Source: Microdochium bolleyi
Taxonomy: Eukaryota; Ascomycota; Sordariomycetes; Xylariales; Microdochiaceae
DNA length: 64,000 nucleotides
Assembly (NCBI GenBank): GCA_001566295.1
Contig: KQ964254.1
Location: forward strand, 62,001-126,000
Direction of reading: 5' to 3'
Part shown: one piece after another, positions 1 through 10,885 of the stretch
Layout of the letters: each line of letters begins with the position of its first letter
Position numbering within the stretch: the first letter of the stretch is position 1
Translations under genes and position numbers: made by a program
Notes under the pieces: model-generated
What the model was told of the DNA's origin: nothing
Database searches by the model: none
The model's input: only the letters and a program-made list of their open reading frames with translations

Positions 1-686
1 CTCGAAGGTGCCTCTCAGGTCGCTGACTTCACACGCCATGTACTCGATGACATTTCACGTCACTGGGTTATGACCGGAACAACAATTACGGTCCAAGGAC
101 CGACAAGGCCACAGGGGCTGACAAACACGCAGAGTGGGCGCGGAGTTGAGGTGCCTGGATGGCGGCGTCTTGACTTGATCTGTGGTCTGTTGGAACAACT
201 GCGACTCTGGGCAACGACTTTCGGGCACAGCACTCCGGCCAAACCTTCTGAGCAGGAGCAGTTTTGGGGGTGGGATTTGTAGGCGTAGATCCTGGCTCAT
301 CCAGGTTTCTTTGGCACCCACCAAGGAAAAAAGATGGAAATGAGTGGATAAGCATTAAAAATCCATCAGGGATTGGCACCATAGTAGCAGCCGGTTGAGT
401 TGAACGAAATCAGCGATACTTGAGCTCATATAGGATCTCTTGGTGACGTTGAAGAACTGCCGTAAACCAACCCTTGTTGAGTGGCGCCGATGAAGGACCC
501 TGTAGAGCGACAGAGCCGCATCCCGCTCTCGCGCTAGTTATCGATAGCGGACCAATTGTTTGTTCGCCATGACTGACGTCGCGCTGACACCAACGAAACA
601 AAGCAGATATCGCTGGCTGTCAACTTTCGCACTTGTGTCCGGCCACGAGTATGCTCCTGCTCCGCCACGAGCACAACTGATCCCGG
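1..686. other. Intergenic, upstream of AAA ATPase
   Basis: No supported gene. The short open frames on both strands overlap each other and show no family resemblance. The right part must hold the promoter and 5' leader of the AAA ATPase gene; no clear TATA element was seen. Confidence 0.5.
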
Positions 687-3600
687 ATGCATACACGATG
701 GCTGCGTGCCCCTCGATCGGCAGCGCATCGGTTACCAACACCCCGACAACATGTGCTTGAACGTGGGGCTACCTCGCGGCGACGACTCTTTTCCTCAACT
801 TCGATAGCGAGACAGACACAGCCGACCGGCGATAATGGCGGAAAACCAGACAAGGGCGGCGACGGCTCGAGCGGCACGCCGGGCGAATCCCCAAACGAGG
901 CCCGAGACACCAGCCTGAACGAGGCGGAGAATGTGTCGCAGGACGATTCGAAAATCACCAGCGAAGGCCAGGGTCGGAGAAGAAGAAATAGCCCGTCGTC
1001 GTTGAGGTCGAGACTGCTGAGGAGCCGGTCGACACAGGAAGTCCCTCCGATAGAGCTCTCGAAGACGTTCCTAGACCACGCCATAACGCGGCACGAGGAC
1101 TTGCGAAAGACGGCTGCGTCAATACCCAAAGATGAGCTGGATAAAGTCGATCATGCCGTGTCAAGGAATTTCGCCAGCCGCCTCAAAAGCGGTCCTCATA
1201 GCAAAGAGGACGTGAAGGGGCTTGAACACATTCTCGACGAGGCGGCCTGGCACGACGAGAATGTCGAGCTGGCATTATCCGAATTATCCAAGGGCCAGAC
1301 AGACCGTGTTCGGGTCCGAGCTGACTTGATTGTGGCAGCAGCTCACTGGTCCCTCGCCTATATATCGAAGGAGGTAGACGCCAAGCACATCGTCACAGAG
1401 CTCAGCGAGAGGATCGTACCGGCGTCAGCGATGCTGAACACTGTCGGGTGCCAACTACGAGACGTCAAGGCAGTCCCCTCGTTGAAGGCAGATTTTATCG
1501 AATACCATATCGACTCGGATCTGAGCAATCGCCGCACCGTGGCGGCCATCGAGCCTATGTCCCTCGAGGAGTTGCTGTGGACTCTCAGATCAGAATTTGA
1601 GATCAAGGCCCCGCCAAGGGCGAAGAGTATGAGCGGCTTGCAACGGCCTGCCACGCTCGCCAGATTCGATTTTACTTCCGGCTCGACCATGCCTCGGGAT
1701 GTGATCAAATATGCTGCCGAGGAGCTTGGGGCGGATGTTCTTTACCTAACCCCTCAATCACTTGCTTTCATGCTAGGCGACTATCTTGGGCAAGACGTCA
1801 CGCGATCACCGAGTCTCTTGACGCAACTTGGGTTCCGTGCAGCCTTTAACTCAGGCAAGATCAAGCCTCGGAAACTGGAAGAGGCTGAGGAGGAAGACGG
1901 CGGCCTTTCCGGCCTCCACAAAACTCTCACGATTGTTGTGGGCCAGGAGAAGAAGAAGGCTGGCAACAAGACCTCACCCCTCGTGATGATGGACCAGTAC
2001 CTCAACGGTAGCAGCAGTCAAGAGAAGAATGACGAGCGCTGGGAGGACCTCAAGCTCAACACAGCAATCGAGGAGATACTCCATACGGCACTCCCGGAGG
2101 ATCCCAAGCGACCACTACTGGTGCATGTTCACGACTTCGTGGCGCTGAGCATGGACTCGGAGAGTGGCAACGCACTCCTCGGCAGACTGCGCAGGATAAC
2201 CGACAAGCTGTGGCTCGATGGACGCAAGGTCGCCTTGCTCGGCTCCTGCTCGCCGCTGGGTGCCCCAGAGCCATACCACGATGCTCTGGCCGCAACCACG
2301 GCGACCGAACGCGTGGTTAACATCGTGTGCATGCCCTTCTCTATGCCCGGCCCCCAGGACCCCAAGTCCGCTGCCCCGCTGCCTCACAGCGACAGCATCG
2401 ACCTATGGCTTGAGAACATGGTCAACCTGGGCAATGTACTGGCGGCGCTAGTCCCCGAGCACGCCGATGCCCTGCTGGACATTCCCGCGGAGCTGGCCAA
2501 GGATCCGGCAGCAAGCTTGGACAAAACGCCCTGGCAATTCTTGCCGGAGTGGACCTCGGGGATCTTGCCCTTGCCAGAGATCTACCGAGCCGCGACAGTG
2601 ATTATCGGCAGTTCCGTCGACTCCGATGACCTCGCGAGCCTGAAACGCTGGTCAACCTCAATGATGGTGATCCACCAAACAGACGAGTTCGGCGTGTCGC
2701 AGACGATGGCCCTCAGGGAGCTGTACAGATCCCGCGACAAGGGCAGCCAGAACGGCGGCGGCGGCATCTTCGCGGCCATGGGCAAGATCGCGAACCAGCA
2801 GCAAGGGGGCGGCGCGGACGGGGGTGACCACGAGAAGCGCCTGCTGTCCGGGCTGATCCAGGCCAAGGACATCCGCACGACCTTCAAGGACGTGCACGCG
2901 CCCAAGGAGACGATCGAGTCGATCCAAATGCTCACCACTCTGTCCCTCATCCGGCCCGAGGCGTTCTCCTACGGCGTCCTCGCGACGGACCGGATCCCGG
3001 GGTGTCTCCTGTACGGGCCTCCCGGCACGGGCAAGACCCTGCTCGCGAAGGCGGTCGCCAAGGAGTCTGGCGCCAACATGATCGAGGTCAGCGGCGCGAG
3101 CATCAACAACATGTATGTCGGCGAGAGCGAGAAGAACGTGCGCGCGCTGTTCCAGCTCGCCAAGAAGAAGAGCCCTGCGGTCATCTTCATCGACGAGGCC
3201 GACGCCCTGCTCGGCTCCCGCGGTGGCGGCGGAGGGGGCGGCGGCGGCGGCAGCCGCGGGAGCCGCCGCGAGACGCTGAATCAGTTCCTGCGCGAGTGGG
3301 ACGGGATGGAGCAGACCAAGGCCTTCATCATGGTAGCCACGAACCGGCCGTTCGACCTCGACGAGGCCGTTCTCAGGAGGCTGCCGCGGCGGCTGCTGAT
3401 CGACCTGCCCACCGAGAAGGACCGCGCCGCGATCCTGGGCATCCACCTCAAGGGCGAGACGCTCGATGGCGGCGTCGACCTCGCGCAGCTCGCCAAGCAG
3501 ACTCCGCTGTACTCCGGATCTGACCTGAAGAACGTGTGCGTCGCGGCGGCGATGGCTGCCGTGAAGGAGGAGATTGAGGGCGCGGCGCTGGGTGGCGGTA

Positions 3601-4013
3601 GTGGTGGTCACGAGAGCACCGACGCCAACTCCAACTCCAACCCCAACCCCGACGACGACAACAACAATAGCGGCCGCAACAGTGACCGGAGCGCAAGCCC
3701 GTCGTCGCCACCAGACAACGATGGCGACCCATCACAACACCCCCCACAGGCCGAAGCGCCACCTGCATCCGCACCGCCGCCGCCGCCGCCGCCGAGACGT
3801 GTCCTGCGCCAGCGGCACTTTGACAAGGCCCTGAAGGAGATCAGCGCGAGCATGAGCGACGACATGGCGACGCTGGCCGCGATCAAGAAGTTTGACGAGC
3901 GGTACGGCGACGGCATGAAGCGCAAGCCCAAGAAGGGCATGGGGTTCGACATCCTCAAGGGCGAGGAGGCGGCCGGGAGGGACGTCAATGAGGGCAGGGT
4001 CCGCAGGATCTGA
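687..4013 (+). CDS. Mitochondrial Msp1/ATAD1-like AAA ATPase
   Basis: Single-exon gene of 1108 residues. The N-terminus is rich in Arg, Ser and Ala without acidic residues for about 45 positions, including RRRLFSSTS, which fits a mitochondrial presequence. A long middle region of unknown fold follows. The AAA module is near the C-terminus: Walker A GPPGTGKT at about residues 777-784, Walker B VIFIDEADALL at about 831-841, sensor-1 VATNRPFD, and an arginine-rich DEAVLRRLPRR at about 893-903. That last motif is typical of the Msp1/ATAD1 (meiotic) clade, whose members extract misplaced membrane proteins. It is inferred to be an ATP-driven unfoldase in or on mitochondria; substrates are unknown. 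Oddities: a run of about ten glycines lies just after Walker B, and an Asn/Asp/Pro-rich spacer with a proline run (3770-3796) precedes the last helix. Length is about three times that of Msp1. The start is the first ATG giving the presequence. Confidence 0.88.
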   Translation: MHTRWLRAPRSAAHRLPTPRQHVLERGATSRRRLFSSTSIARQTQPTGDNGGKPDKGGDGSSGTPGESPNEARDTSLNEAENVSQDDSKITSEGQGRRRRNSPSSLRSRLLRSRSTQEVPPIELSKTFLDHAITRHEDLRKTAASIPKDELDKVDHAVSRNFASRLKSGPHSKEDVKGLEHILDEAAWHDENVELALSELSKGQTDRVRVRADLIVAAAHWSLAYISKEVDAKHIVTELSERIVPASAMLNTVGCQLRDVKAVPSLKADFIEYHIDSDLSNRRTVAAIEPMSLEELLWTLRSEFEIKAPPRAKSMSGLQRPATLARFDFTSGSTMPRDVIKYAAEELGADVLYLTPQSLAFMLGDYLGQDVTRSPSLLTQLGFRAAFNSGKIKPRKLEEAEEEDGGLSGLHKTLTIVVGQEKKKAGNKTSPLVMMDQYLNGSSSQEKNDERWEDLKLNTAIEEILHTALPEDPKRPLLVHVHDFVALSMDSESGNALLGRLRRITDKLWLDGRKVALLGSCSPLGAPEPYHDALAATTATERVVNIVCMPFSMPGPQDPKSAAPLPHSDSIDLWLENMVNLGNVLAALVPEHADALLDIPAELAKDPAASLDKTPWQFLPEWTSGILPLPEIYRAATVIIGSSVDSDDLASLKRWSTSMMVIHQTDEFGVSQTMALRELYRSRDKGSQNGGGGIFAAMGKIANQQQGGGADGGDHEKRLLSGLIQAKDIRTTFKDVHAPKETIESIQMLTTLSLIRPEAFSYGVLATDRIPGCLLYGPPGTGKTLLAKAVAKESGANMIEVSGASINNMYVGESEKNVRALFQLAKKKSPAVIFIDEADALLGSRGGGGGGGGGGSRGSRRETLNQFLREWDGMEQTKAFIMVATNRPFDLDEAVLRRLPRRLLIDLPTEKDRAAILGIHLKGETLDGGVDLAQLAKQTPLYSGSDLKNVCVAAAMAAVKEEIEGAALGGGSGGHESTDANSNSNPNPDDDNNNSGRNSDRSASPSSPPDNDGDPSQHPPQAEAPPASAPPPPPPPRRVLRQRHFDKALKEISASMSDDMATLAAIKKFDERYGDGMKRKPKKGMGFDILKGEEAAGRDVNEGRVRRI

Positions 4014-4696
4014 GAAAGATAGATTGACACAACAACAGCATCAGGATTTTGCGGGTCACGAGGGGAATATTGTATATATATACGTAAAACGCTCCAGGCC
4101 AGGGAGTTTTGTTATTGTTGTCGTTGTTCATCTCAAAGCGTGTGGTATGTTTGGAGCTATTACTCTTTGCGCGTAGATGGTGCATGATCACAGTATGGTG
4201 TACGACCAGGGCTATACATACATATGCAGCGAACAATAGACGTGGATTGCGATAATCTGGGAAGAGCCGAGCCGAACCAAGCCAAGCAGTGCGTGTCACG
4301 GGATCCATTTCACTGGCGTCAATAAGCACTTTGGCATTGTTTTACTGGGTGTGGTTCATACAACAATGCGTGTGTTGTGTTTCTCATTTCAAATTATGGC
4401 GATTACGACGGTGATGAACACGTATCCACATCAACGTATATTTTGTCATCGCCTCAGCGACTCTCACTCGTAGATGTTCCGTTGCTAGTAAGGAAGGGCT
4501 GGGTATCATGTGATATGTGCGTCGATGTCGTGTAACGTTTGACTAAAGATTTTGCCGGTGGGCGTGTCCCTCGGATTGCCAAAGAACTCCGCCCCGTGGT
4601 CTCTTTGAGTGGGGTATCAAATGAAATGCGTTCGAGCGATGGAGAGAATAGGAGAAGAAGACAATGGTGGTAAGACTCGTTGTCGGCTCGGCACCT
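4014..4696. other. Convergent intergenic region
   Basis: It lies between the 3' ends of the AAA ATPase gene (+) and the Gag1-clamp gene (-). The part after 4014 is AT-richer, with tatatata-like stretches (about 4072-4086), as expected of 3' untranslated and polyadenylation sequence. No coding frame is supported. Confidence 0.5.
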
Positions 4697-6073
4697 TCAC
4701 CCGAGAACTGGCCCGTTGTTGCTCGCAGTGCTGCCGCTTCGGTCATGCCCAAATCCGAGTGCGCGCTGCAAGCTCTTCCGGAGGCCCTTGGTCGTCGCCT
4801 CGTCATCTTGCGCGGTCGGGCTCGTGGCGGTCATCTCCGGCGCAGCGCCGTCAACAGGCCGCTGCTGGCCCTGGTCGCGGGAGATGCCGGCGGCGCTCTC
4901 CCTCCGACCCAAGAAACCGCCCAGGCTCAACCTGCGCCCAGCGCTGGGCTTCCCAGTATTGGTCGCGTTGCTGTCCTTTCGCTTGCGCTGCTGGCGTACA
5001 GCGACGACGGACGCTGTGGGCATCTCCATGGCCCGAGGCGGCCATTCGCCATCGCGTTTCCAGCCCACGACACATGACTTGATCACGTCGTTGAGATTGA
5101 TGGGGCAGGCGGGTGTTAGCGAGTGGACGACGATCTTGTCGTAAATAGACGGATAGCTCGCCGGCGTGATTGACGCGCGCATGGGATTAGCGGCGGGCAG
5201 CAACGGTCGCGGGATTGGGAGCAGCGTCTCGACGGGGTAATTGGAGTGGTCCTCCCCGCTGCTGCTGACGGCCGCCGCCTCGGCCTTGGAGTCGTTGTCG
5301 GAACTGCTAGATGTCGTTGCTGCGCTGTTTTCGGCCGATGTGCGCGTAGCGCTGCGGCTCAGCGTCTTTGGCGAGGCTGTCTCGGCGGGCGAGAGCGGGG
5401 TTGCTGTCGAATTGTTGCTGGAGAACCGCCAGAGCGAGTGCCGCCTTGATGTCTGCGAGACGGGCGTGACGGGCGCCGGCTTGGGCTTCACGCGGACTGT
5501 GCGCGCGGCCGTCCAGGCGTCTCTGCGCGCACTGAACCAGGCCAGGCCGTAATTCCACTCCATCTCGTCACGATGGGCCTTGCGACGCTGGGCAGCTCGG
5601 GAGAGCTCGTTCGCACAGACAGTGGAGCCTACGGCGTCCGGGCTCTCGAAGCGGTACGCGGCAGGCGATATTGGTTCGTCATCGTCGGAGAAATCGGACG
5701 TCCAATCTATCCTTCTCCGGAAGTGGTCGTTGTCCTCGGATACGGTGCTGTATGTGGAGACGGCATCGTCGGCGTCATCGCTGCTGTCCTCGGCGGCTGA
5801 CTCTGTCGTCTTGTCCTTGGCGGGCGATGACTGGACGGCGAGGTCGTCTACGCGGATCGGCCTTGTCGTCGGCTGTGTCTCATCTGCGGGGTCTGGCCAG
5901 GCAAAGTGCCAGTCATTGCGGATGTTTGCGTCGAGGTAGCGGCGGACGGCGTTCTTCTGCTTGATCTTGTCCTTTGTGATGAGGTCCGGGTCGCCGTGGT
6001 CGACGTCTGAGCCGACGGGCTGCTGCTGGGGGCGCAGGCGCTTGGAGGACTTGTAGAGACTACCGAAGATCAT
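4697..6073 (-). CDS. Gag1-like clamp (DUF4050-type) domain protein
   Basis: Single exon, 458 residues from the first true ATG (MIFGSLYKSSK); the open frame upstream begins only with a GTG. Two conserved blocks are recognisable. The first, near the N-terminus, contains AVRRYLDANIRNDW. The second, around residues 300-345, contains IYDKIVVHSL, INLNDVI and GWKRDGEWPP, which I recall as the signature of the fungal Gag1-like clamp domain (formerly DUF4050). Between and after these blocks the chain is Ser/Thr/Asp-rich and likely disordered, with RRHSLW and RRLSL sites that suit basophilic kinases. The family is poorly characterised; a role in nutrient signalling or trafficking has been proposed, and nothing here adds to that. 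The family call rests on recalled motifs. Confidence 0.75.
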   Translation of the reverse strand: MIFGSLYKSSKRLRPQQQPVGSDVDHGDPDLITKDKIKQKNAVRRYLDANIRNDWHFAWPDPADETQPTTRPIRVDDLAVQSSPAKDKTTESAAEDSSDDADDAVSTYSTVSEDNDHFRRRIDWTSDFSDDDEPISPAAYRFESPDAVGSTVCANELSRAAQRRKAHRDEMEWNYGLAWFSARRDAWTAARTVRVKPKPAPVTPVSQTSRRHSLWRFSSNNSTATPLSPAETASPKTLSRSATRTSAENSAATTSSSSDNDSKAEAAAVSSSGEDHSNYPVETLLPIPRPLLPAANPMRASITPASYPSIYDKIVVHSLTPACPINLNDVIKSCVVGWKRDGEWPPRAMEMPTASVVAVRQQRKRKDSNATNTGKPSAGRRLSLGGFLGRRESAAGISRDQGQQRPVDGAAPEMTATSPTAQDDEATTKGLRKSLQRALGFGHDRSGSTASNNGPVLG

Positions 6074-6980
6074 GACTGCGGCGGCAGCGTGGACGGCGGC
6101 TGCCCGGACACTTTGTGTGTGCTGGCGGTGTGCGCAGAGCAGGGCCACCGGGGGCGGGGAGTGGTGTTTTGCTGTTGTGCTGTGTAGTGTTGTGTGTTGA
6201 GTTGTGGCGTGTTGCGGAGGAGCAGCGGAGTGGAGGGAGGAAGAGGCTGATCGCGTGTGCAGGGCAGGGCAGCCAGCGCCGGGATGCGTGGAGGCGCAGG
6301 TCGGGATTGATATACGAAGGGTTCAAGGACGTCGCAGCAGGTGTGGAGTGCGGGGAAGAGGCGCCACCCAGTCACTCGCTCTCGCAGGGCGTTGCAGCGG
6401 CTGGAGGACAGGACGCGGTGCACACACAAGCTTATGGGTGCATGCAGCAGAGGCCAGGGCATGAGGCAACTCAAAAACATGGATGGGTGCGCCTGTCTGG
6501 ATGCAGTATGGGCTGGGAACGGAGCCAGGGCGGGCATGAGTCGGCGTCTGCATCGGAGATGGCCTGGAGAGCGAGAGGCCGACAGCCACCGCCGCGAGCC
6601 ACGGCTGGCTGGGCCTGGGCCGGTGGCGGGCGCGGGCGGGCACCCAGCCCTCGTCTTGGTCTGGTCTGGCTGCTCTGGTCTGGCCTCTCGCCAAGGGGAA
6701 TCAAGCGAGCACAAGGTGAGTCCAGAGAGGCCGATCGGCGGCGGAGATCCGCAGAGCTGCATCCTGCCTTGGAGTGCATGTTGCGTCTTGCAAGGACCGG
6801 GCCACCTCCGCACCTGCCCACCATCGCATGACCCATCGTCACCCCAAGCTCAGACCGCCTGACGACAAACTTCACTCTCGACATTGCTAGCTCCGCGGCG
6901 TCCACAGCCACCGCCGCCGTTATTCTCCTACAGCTTACGCCCGCTGTCAACCACGACTCGCCCCTGCTGTCATGTGAAAG
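6074..6980. other. Intergenic, promoter side of Gag1-clamp gene
   Basis: GC-rich spacer between two minus-strand genes. Open frames of about 240 codons run on both strands here, but they are antiparallel shadows of the base composition with Trp/Arg/Pro-rich, low-information products. No gene is supported. Confidence 0.45.
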
Positions 6981-7879
6981 TCACTCCCCCGTCCGCTGCA
7001 TCTCGTGTTCCCCAAGCCGCAGCACCCTCGCGGCGAGCCCTGCGTTGCCCTCCAGCTGACTCATGTCGACGCCCCCGATATACTCGGCACCGCCCACCGC
7101 ATATGACACCGGCATCTCCCGCTGGCTGCACAGCTCCCCGAGACCTGGCACGGATGGTCGCTGAGCAGGTGCTGCTGCTGCTGATGCCGCCGCCGAGGAC
7201 GACGCCTCGAGCAGGCTGCACGCCCTAATGAAGCCGCCCTTGTCCCTCACGTGCTCCGCGACGCCACAGCTGCGGAACCCATCCACCACCATCTGCCGCG
7301 CTGACAGCACCTCGCCTGCCGCCCGTCCCGCCGCGTACCGGTCCGTCCTCGCCCTCGATGCCGCGCTCTCAGCTTTGCCTCGCTGCTCGTCGAGAACCTG
7401 CCGGAAGGCATGGATCCCCGCGCCGATGCCGAACTGGATCCCCATCCTCCACAGCTGCTCCGTGTCATCCACCGATGGGTACCTCTTCATGTCCTCCTCC
7501 AGTGCAGCCCATATGGTCGGCGGCAATGACAAGCTGCCGTCCTGCGACATGTCCGTGGGATCTCCCTGGATGGTCGAGTAGCAAGAACCAGACGATCCAA
7601 GCGATGGTGGCGATGGTGGTGATGGCGATGATGATGATAGATACATGGGCTCAGCCAGACCTGACCTGCCGTAGGGAGCCTCTGTCGCTGTGAACAGGTT
7701 GGGTGGCTGGCTCGGCAGAGTTCCATACGACGGGTCTGGGTTGTGAGGCATCACGGCTTGCGCGCCCTGCAGCATCGCTTCCGGACCTGGCAGCCAGGTG
7801 GTTCCCGCTTGAAGCACGCCATGTGCGCCGTGCTCGTCTTCACGCACTGCGAAGCGGTGTTGTACAAATTTGCCGGTGC

Positions 7880-7939
<60 letters not shown>

Positions 7940-8564
7940 CCAAGGCGGCAGTGTACTGCTCGGCATATCGCGTGAACTCGGCCTCGTGTTGTTGCAGCTC
8001 CGCGAGCAGCTCCGCAGATGACATTGGCTGCTGCAGCCCGTCGTCCGCTGACGATCGAGAGAAGGGGTCGTCTCCGAGCGCTGCTGCATCGTCCTGTGGT
8101 GGTCGAGACTTCCCACTCACAGCTCGGGGAAAGAGTCGCCGTCTATGATCGTGCGGTCTGATGATGTTCTCGCTGACGTAAATCACGTCGCTGTCCGTGT
8201 CGTTGTCAGTGTTCGGCTGGGGTAGCTCCATGATAGCTTCGCTGGCTCGTCGATCCATTCGTCTTTTCTTTAATCCTCGCCTCTTCGGGCAGGGCGTCTC
8301 GACTGGAGGGTGCACTTCCGCAGAGCCCGGTGTGGGGGCAGGCGATGGTGTCGTCGGCTGGTTCACTTCGCCCTCCTCCTCCGATGGCGAGGAGATGTGC
8401 TGTGGCGTGTTGCTTTCGCGACGTGGTCTCTTGCTGTGCGTCTGACTGCGACTGCCGCGTAGGAAGCTCTCCTCTGGAGGCATCGGCGTTTTCCTCTCGC
8501 TGCGGTCGCTGAAACAGGAATCGCCCGCCGGTTGCGACGCGGGTTTGTTGACGCGTCGAGCCAT
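6981..8564 (-). CDS. Hypothetical polyglutamine protein, probably nuclear
   Basis: I do not recognise a family. The frame gives 527 residues from the first ATG (MARRVNKPAS); the frame stays open further upstream but without an ATG, so a 5' exon is possible. The N-terminal third is basic and Ser/Pro-rich, with nuclear-localisation-like KRPRRES and RRGLKKRRMDRR. A pure CAG tract gives about 18-19 glutamines within a predicted helix (AELQQHEAEF before it). The C-terminal half is more ordered and includes PTIWAALEEDMKRYPS and LWRMGIQFGIGAGI, followed by a helix (residues about 370-440) that may be the conserved core. The composition resembles fungal transcription or chromatin co-factors, but that is only inference. 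Confidence 0.6.
7884..7937 (-). repeat. (CAG)18 tract encoding polyglutamine
   Basis: Eighteen uninterrupted CTG units on + (CAG on -), in frame in the hypothetical protein. Such pure trinucleotide tracts vary in length between strains. Confidence 0.95.
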
Positions 8565-9299
8565 GGACGATATCTTGCCTTTGGGGCGTGCCGCGACCAC
8601 GGAGCCCAGCGGAGGTGCTCGCCCTTTTGTTGCAGGTCGACCAAGTGGCTCGACCTGTGTGGGTTTCGTTGCCGTGGTGAGCGACAAGGGTCAGGTCTCG
8701 CTGATGTTGTGTTGAGTCTGGTCGTGAGACGAGGTGAGTGAGTGAGTGCGTGAGTGGACGAGGGCCCCTTGAGGCGACTGCTCGAGTCGAGAAGAGCGAA
8801 TGTCCAGTCCCCGTGATGTGTCGTGCTCGTCTGCTGATAGTCTGTTCGTTGTTGTGCTGTTGTGCAGTCCTTGGTCTGATATCCTGCTCGCCGTTGCTGC
8901 TGCCCTGCAACATCAGAACTCGCGACCATCTGTGTTGGCTGCTGTTGGTGTGCCGCCGATGTAGAAGAGAGTGTTGCACAATATCTAAAGATCCCTGGAT
9001 CTCTGGGTGCATTCAAGCAGCCAGCAGTGTGGGATGAAGCAGTACTTCCGATCGAAGCATCTACCAACGTCTGCAGAACGATGAGGACAGTTAAAATATG
9101 CAACTTATCTATCATGGTTCTTGCGGCGGAAGTGGTGCCTCGACCTTGATCGCAGACCTGATGCCCGCCTGCGCACTCCCCTTAAATCTTACCCTCTCGA
9201 GCACGTAAACACACAAATGTTTGTGCCTAGACACATACTCTCGGTTGCTAAGTAACTATTCGGATCATTTCCCCCGCGGGTGACGGGTGGGCGGGGGGG

Positions 9300-9384
9300 N
9301 NNNNNNNNNNNNNNNNNNNNNNNNNNNNNNNNNNNNNNNNNNNNNNNNNNNNNNNNNNNNNNNNNNNNNNNNNNNNNNNNNNNN
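9300..9384. other. Assembly gap (85 N) between G-runs
   Basis: Eighty-five Ns, bordered by 7 G on the left and 11 G on the right. The G-runs suggest that sequencing failed in a G-homopolymer or G-quadruplex-prone tract; the true length is unknown. Confidence 0.98.
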
Positions 9385-9610
9385 GGGGGGGGGGGACTCG
9401 AGAAGTCGAGAGAGAGGGGATGCGAAATTGATGTTCCTTGCATTGTCTGTGTAACGTTCTGGTGCCGGCGAGTTTCTCCTTCCTTTCTACTTCACCTCTT
9501 CTCGATTCACCATTGCTTCTGCGTGTCGGGGGCAGCATATCAGACGATAGTCGGACGGTTCTCAAAGGAATATTGTGGGCTGCGGTGGTGAAGCTTATGG
9601 TATCGTGCGC

Positions 9611-9632
9611 GTGTGTATGTGTGTGTGTGTGT
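9611..9632. repeat. (GT)n microsatellite
   Basis: Alternating GT with one A interruption, about 22 bases, non-coding. Confidence 0.85.
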
Positions 9633-10885
9633 AGCTGCTGTCTGGGATCGTTCAGGAGGATAACTACAGACGAATGCTTGCTTGATGCCTCCCAGAGCCA
9701 TCGTGTTGGGGTATTATGGTGTTTATTGCATTTCTCGCTTCGAGTAATCAGCCAGTGGTCTGCAATCTTCTGGAAAAACTTCTTGCCGCATGTAAGACGG
9801 GCTAAGACTAAGAGGCCAGCAATACCATTTGCCTTCTTTAGCTGTATAGTATCGAATAAAAACCCGTGGGAGATGTTTATACACGACCCTTTGCACTAGG
9901 CCCTTGCCTGCTTCCAACAAACTGCCAACTTGAGTTATTCACCTAGTCATCTCTGCTGCTCAAATTGCCCTTGCCAGCCATTTTGCCATTCTGATGTTGT
10001 TCGCTTATTTCCGACCCTTCTCTGTTTCCACCTGTCGCAGATACCGGAGGATTTGATGCAAAACACCTAACTGAGGCAGCATAGAGGCGCTGTTTCGAGG
10101 ATACAGTTCCTGCGAATTCTCGCATCCTCGGCGGAGCCGATGGACGGGAGAAGAAGATGTGAAGGATACCTCGATGTGGACTAGACCTAAGTGTCCTGGG
10201 CCATGTATTTCGCTTACATGGGGTTGAGTGATGCCGCATGGTCATCATCTTCCCGGTATTTGTCTACCACTGCTTTACGTGATATTCTCTCATATACCCG
10301 TGGATAGTTGTGTAGTGGCCCTGGGTTTTCTCATCGACGGAATTAGATCTGAACGTCAAATCCCCTCTGAATCTACAAGTCCTCCGTCTGGACCATAGTT
10401 GCCACTCATAAAACACATCACTCCTCGGCGTGGTATTTATATCTTCAAGCTGTCAAGGTATGGATCTCTCACTTTCAATGTCTCGCTGTGCCAGAAGAAA
10501 AAAAAAAAAGGGAAAAGAAAAAAGAGGCTTCTTGCCTAGAAATACACAGGAGTATGCGCTGGACCAAGAAAGTCTCGTCAGGTTTTGGAAGCCCACCAAC
10601 CAAAGCAAAATATCCAAAACCAGAGACAGCGCCATGTGTGAGTGTGTGTATCCTAGAACGACACGATAAAGTGTTTTTTTGGTGGTTGTCCCCTTTTCTC
10701 CACCCCCTGAGGCGAGACTGAAAAGAGAGCCATGATGAAGACGAGAGTGAGGTTGTCGGCACTGGCGCATTAAAAACTCCCCCGGTCTCACAACTCTGCC
10801 CTGGCAATGGACAGGTTGGACTTGTGTTGTTTTGTCCGTATGGGCGTGCTGGGGGGAGAAAAGCCAGCCAGTGCCCTGCGACGAC

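Larger units (their letters stand above)
8565..10885. other. Long gene-poor spacer holding the assembly gap
   Basis: 2.3 kb with no supported gene. It contains the N gap, a short TG repeat and an A-rich stretch (10498-10522). Frames up to about 250 codons on the minus strand left of the gap are antisense-type shadows. A gene lost in the gap cannot be excluded, but only 85 bases are marked missing. Confidence 0.45.

Noticed and set aside
2658..3611. 317-codon minus frame opposite the AAA domain
   Set aside because: Open only because of the GC-rich codons of the ATPase; Arg/Leu-rich nonsense.
6070..6831. Opposed 247- and 238-codon frames
   Set aside because: Both strands open over the same GC-rich DNA with Trp/Pro/Arg-rich products; no evidence favours either.
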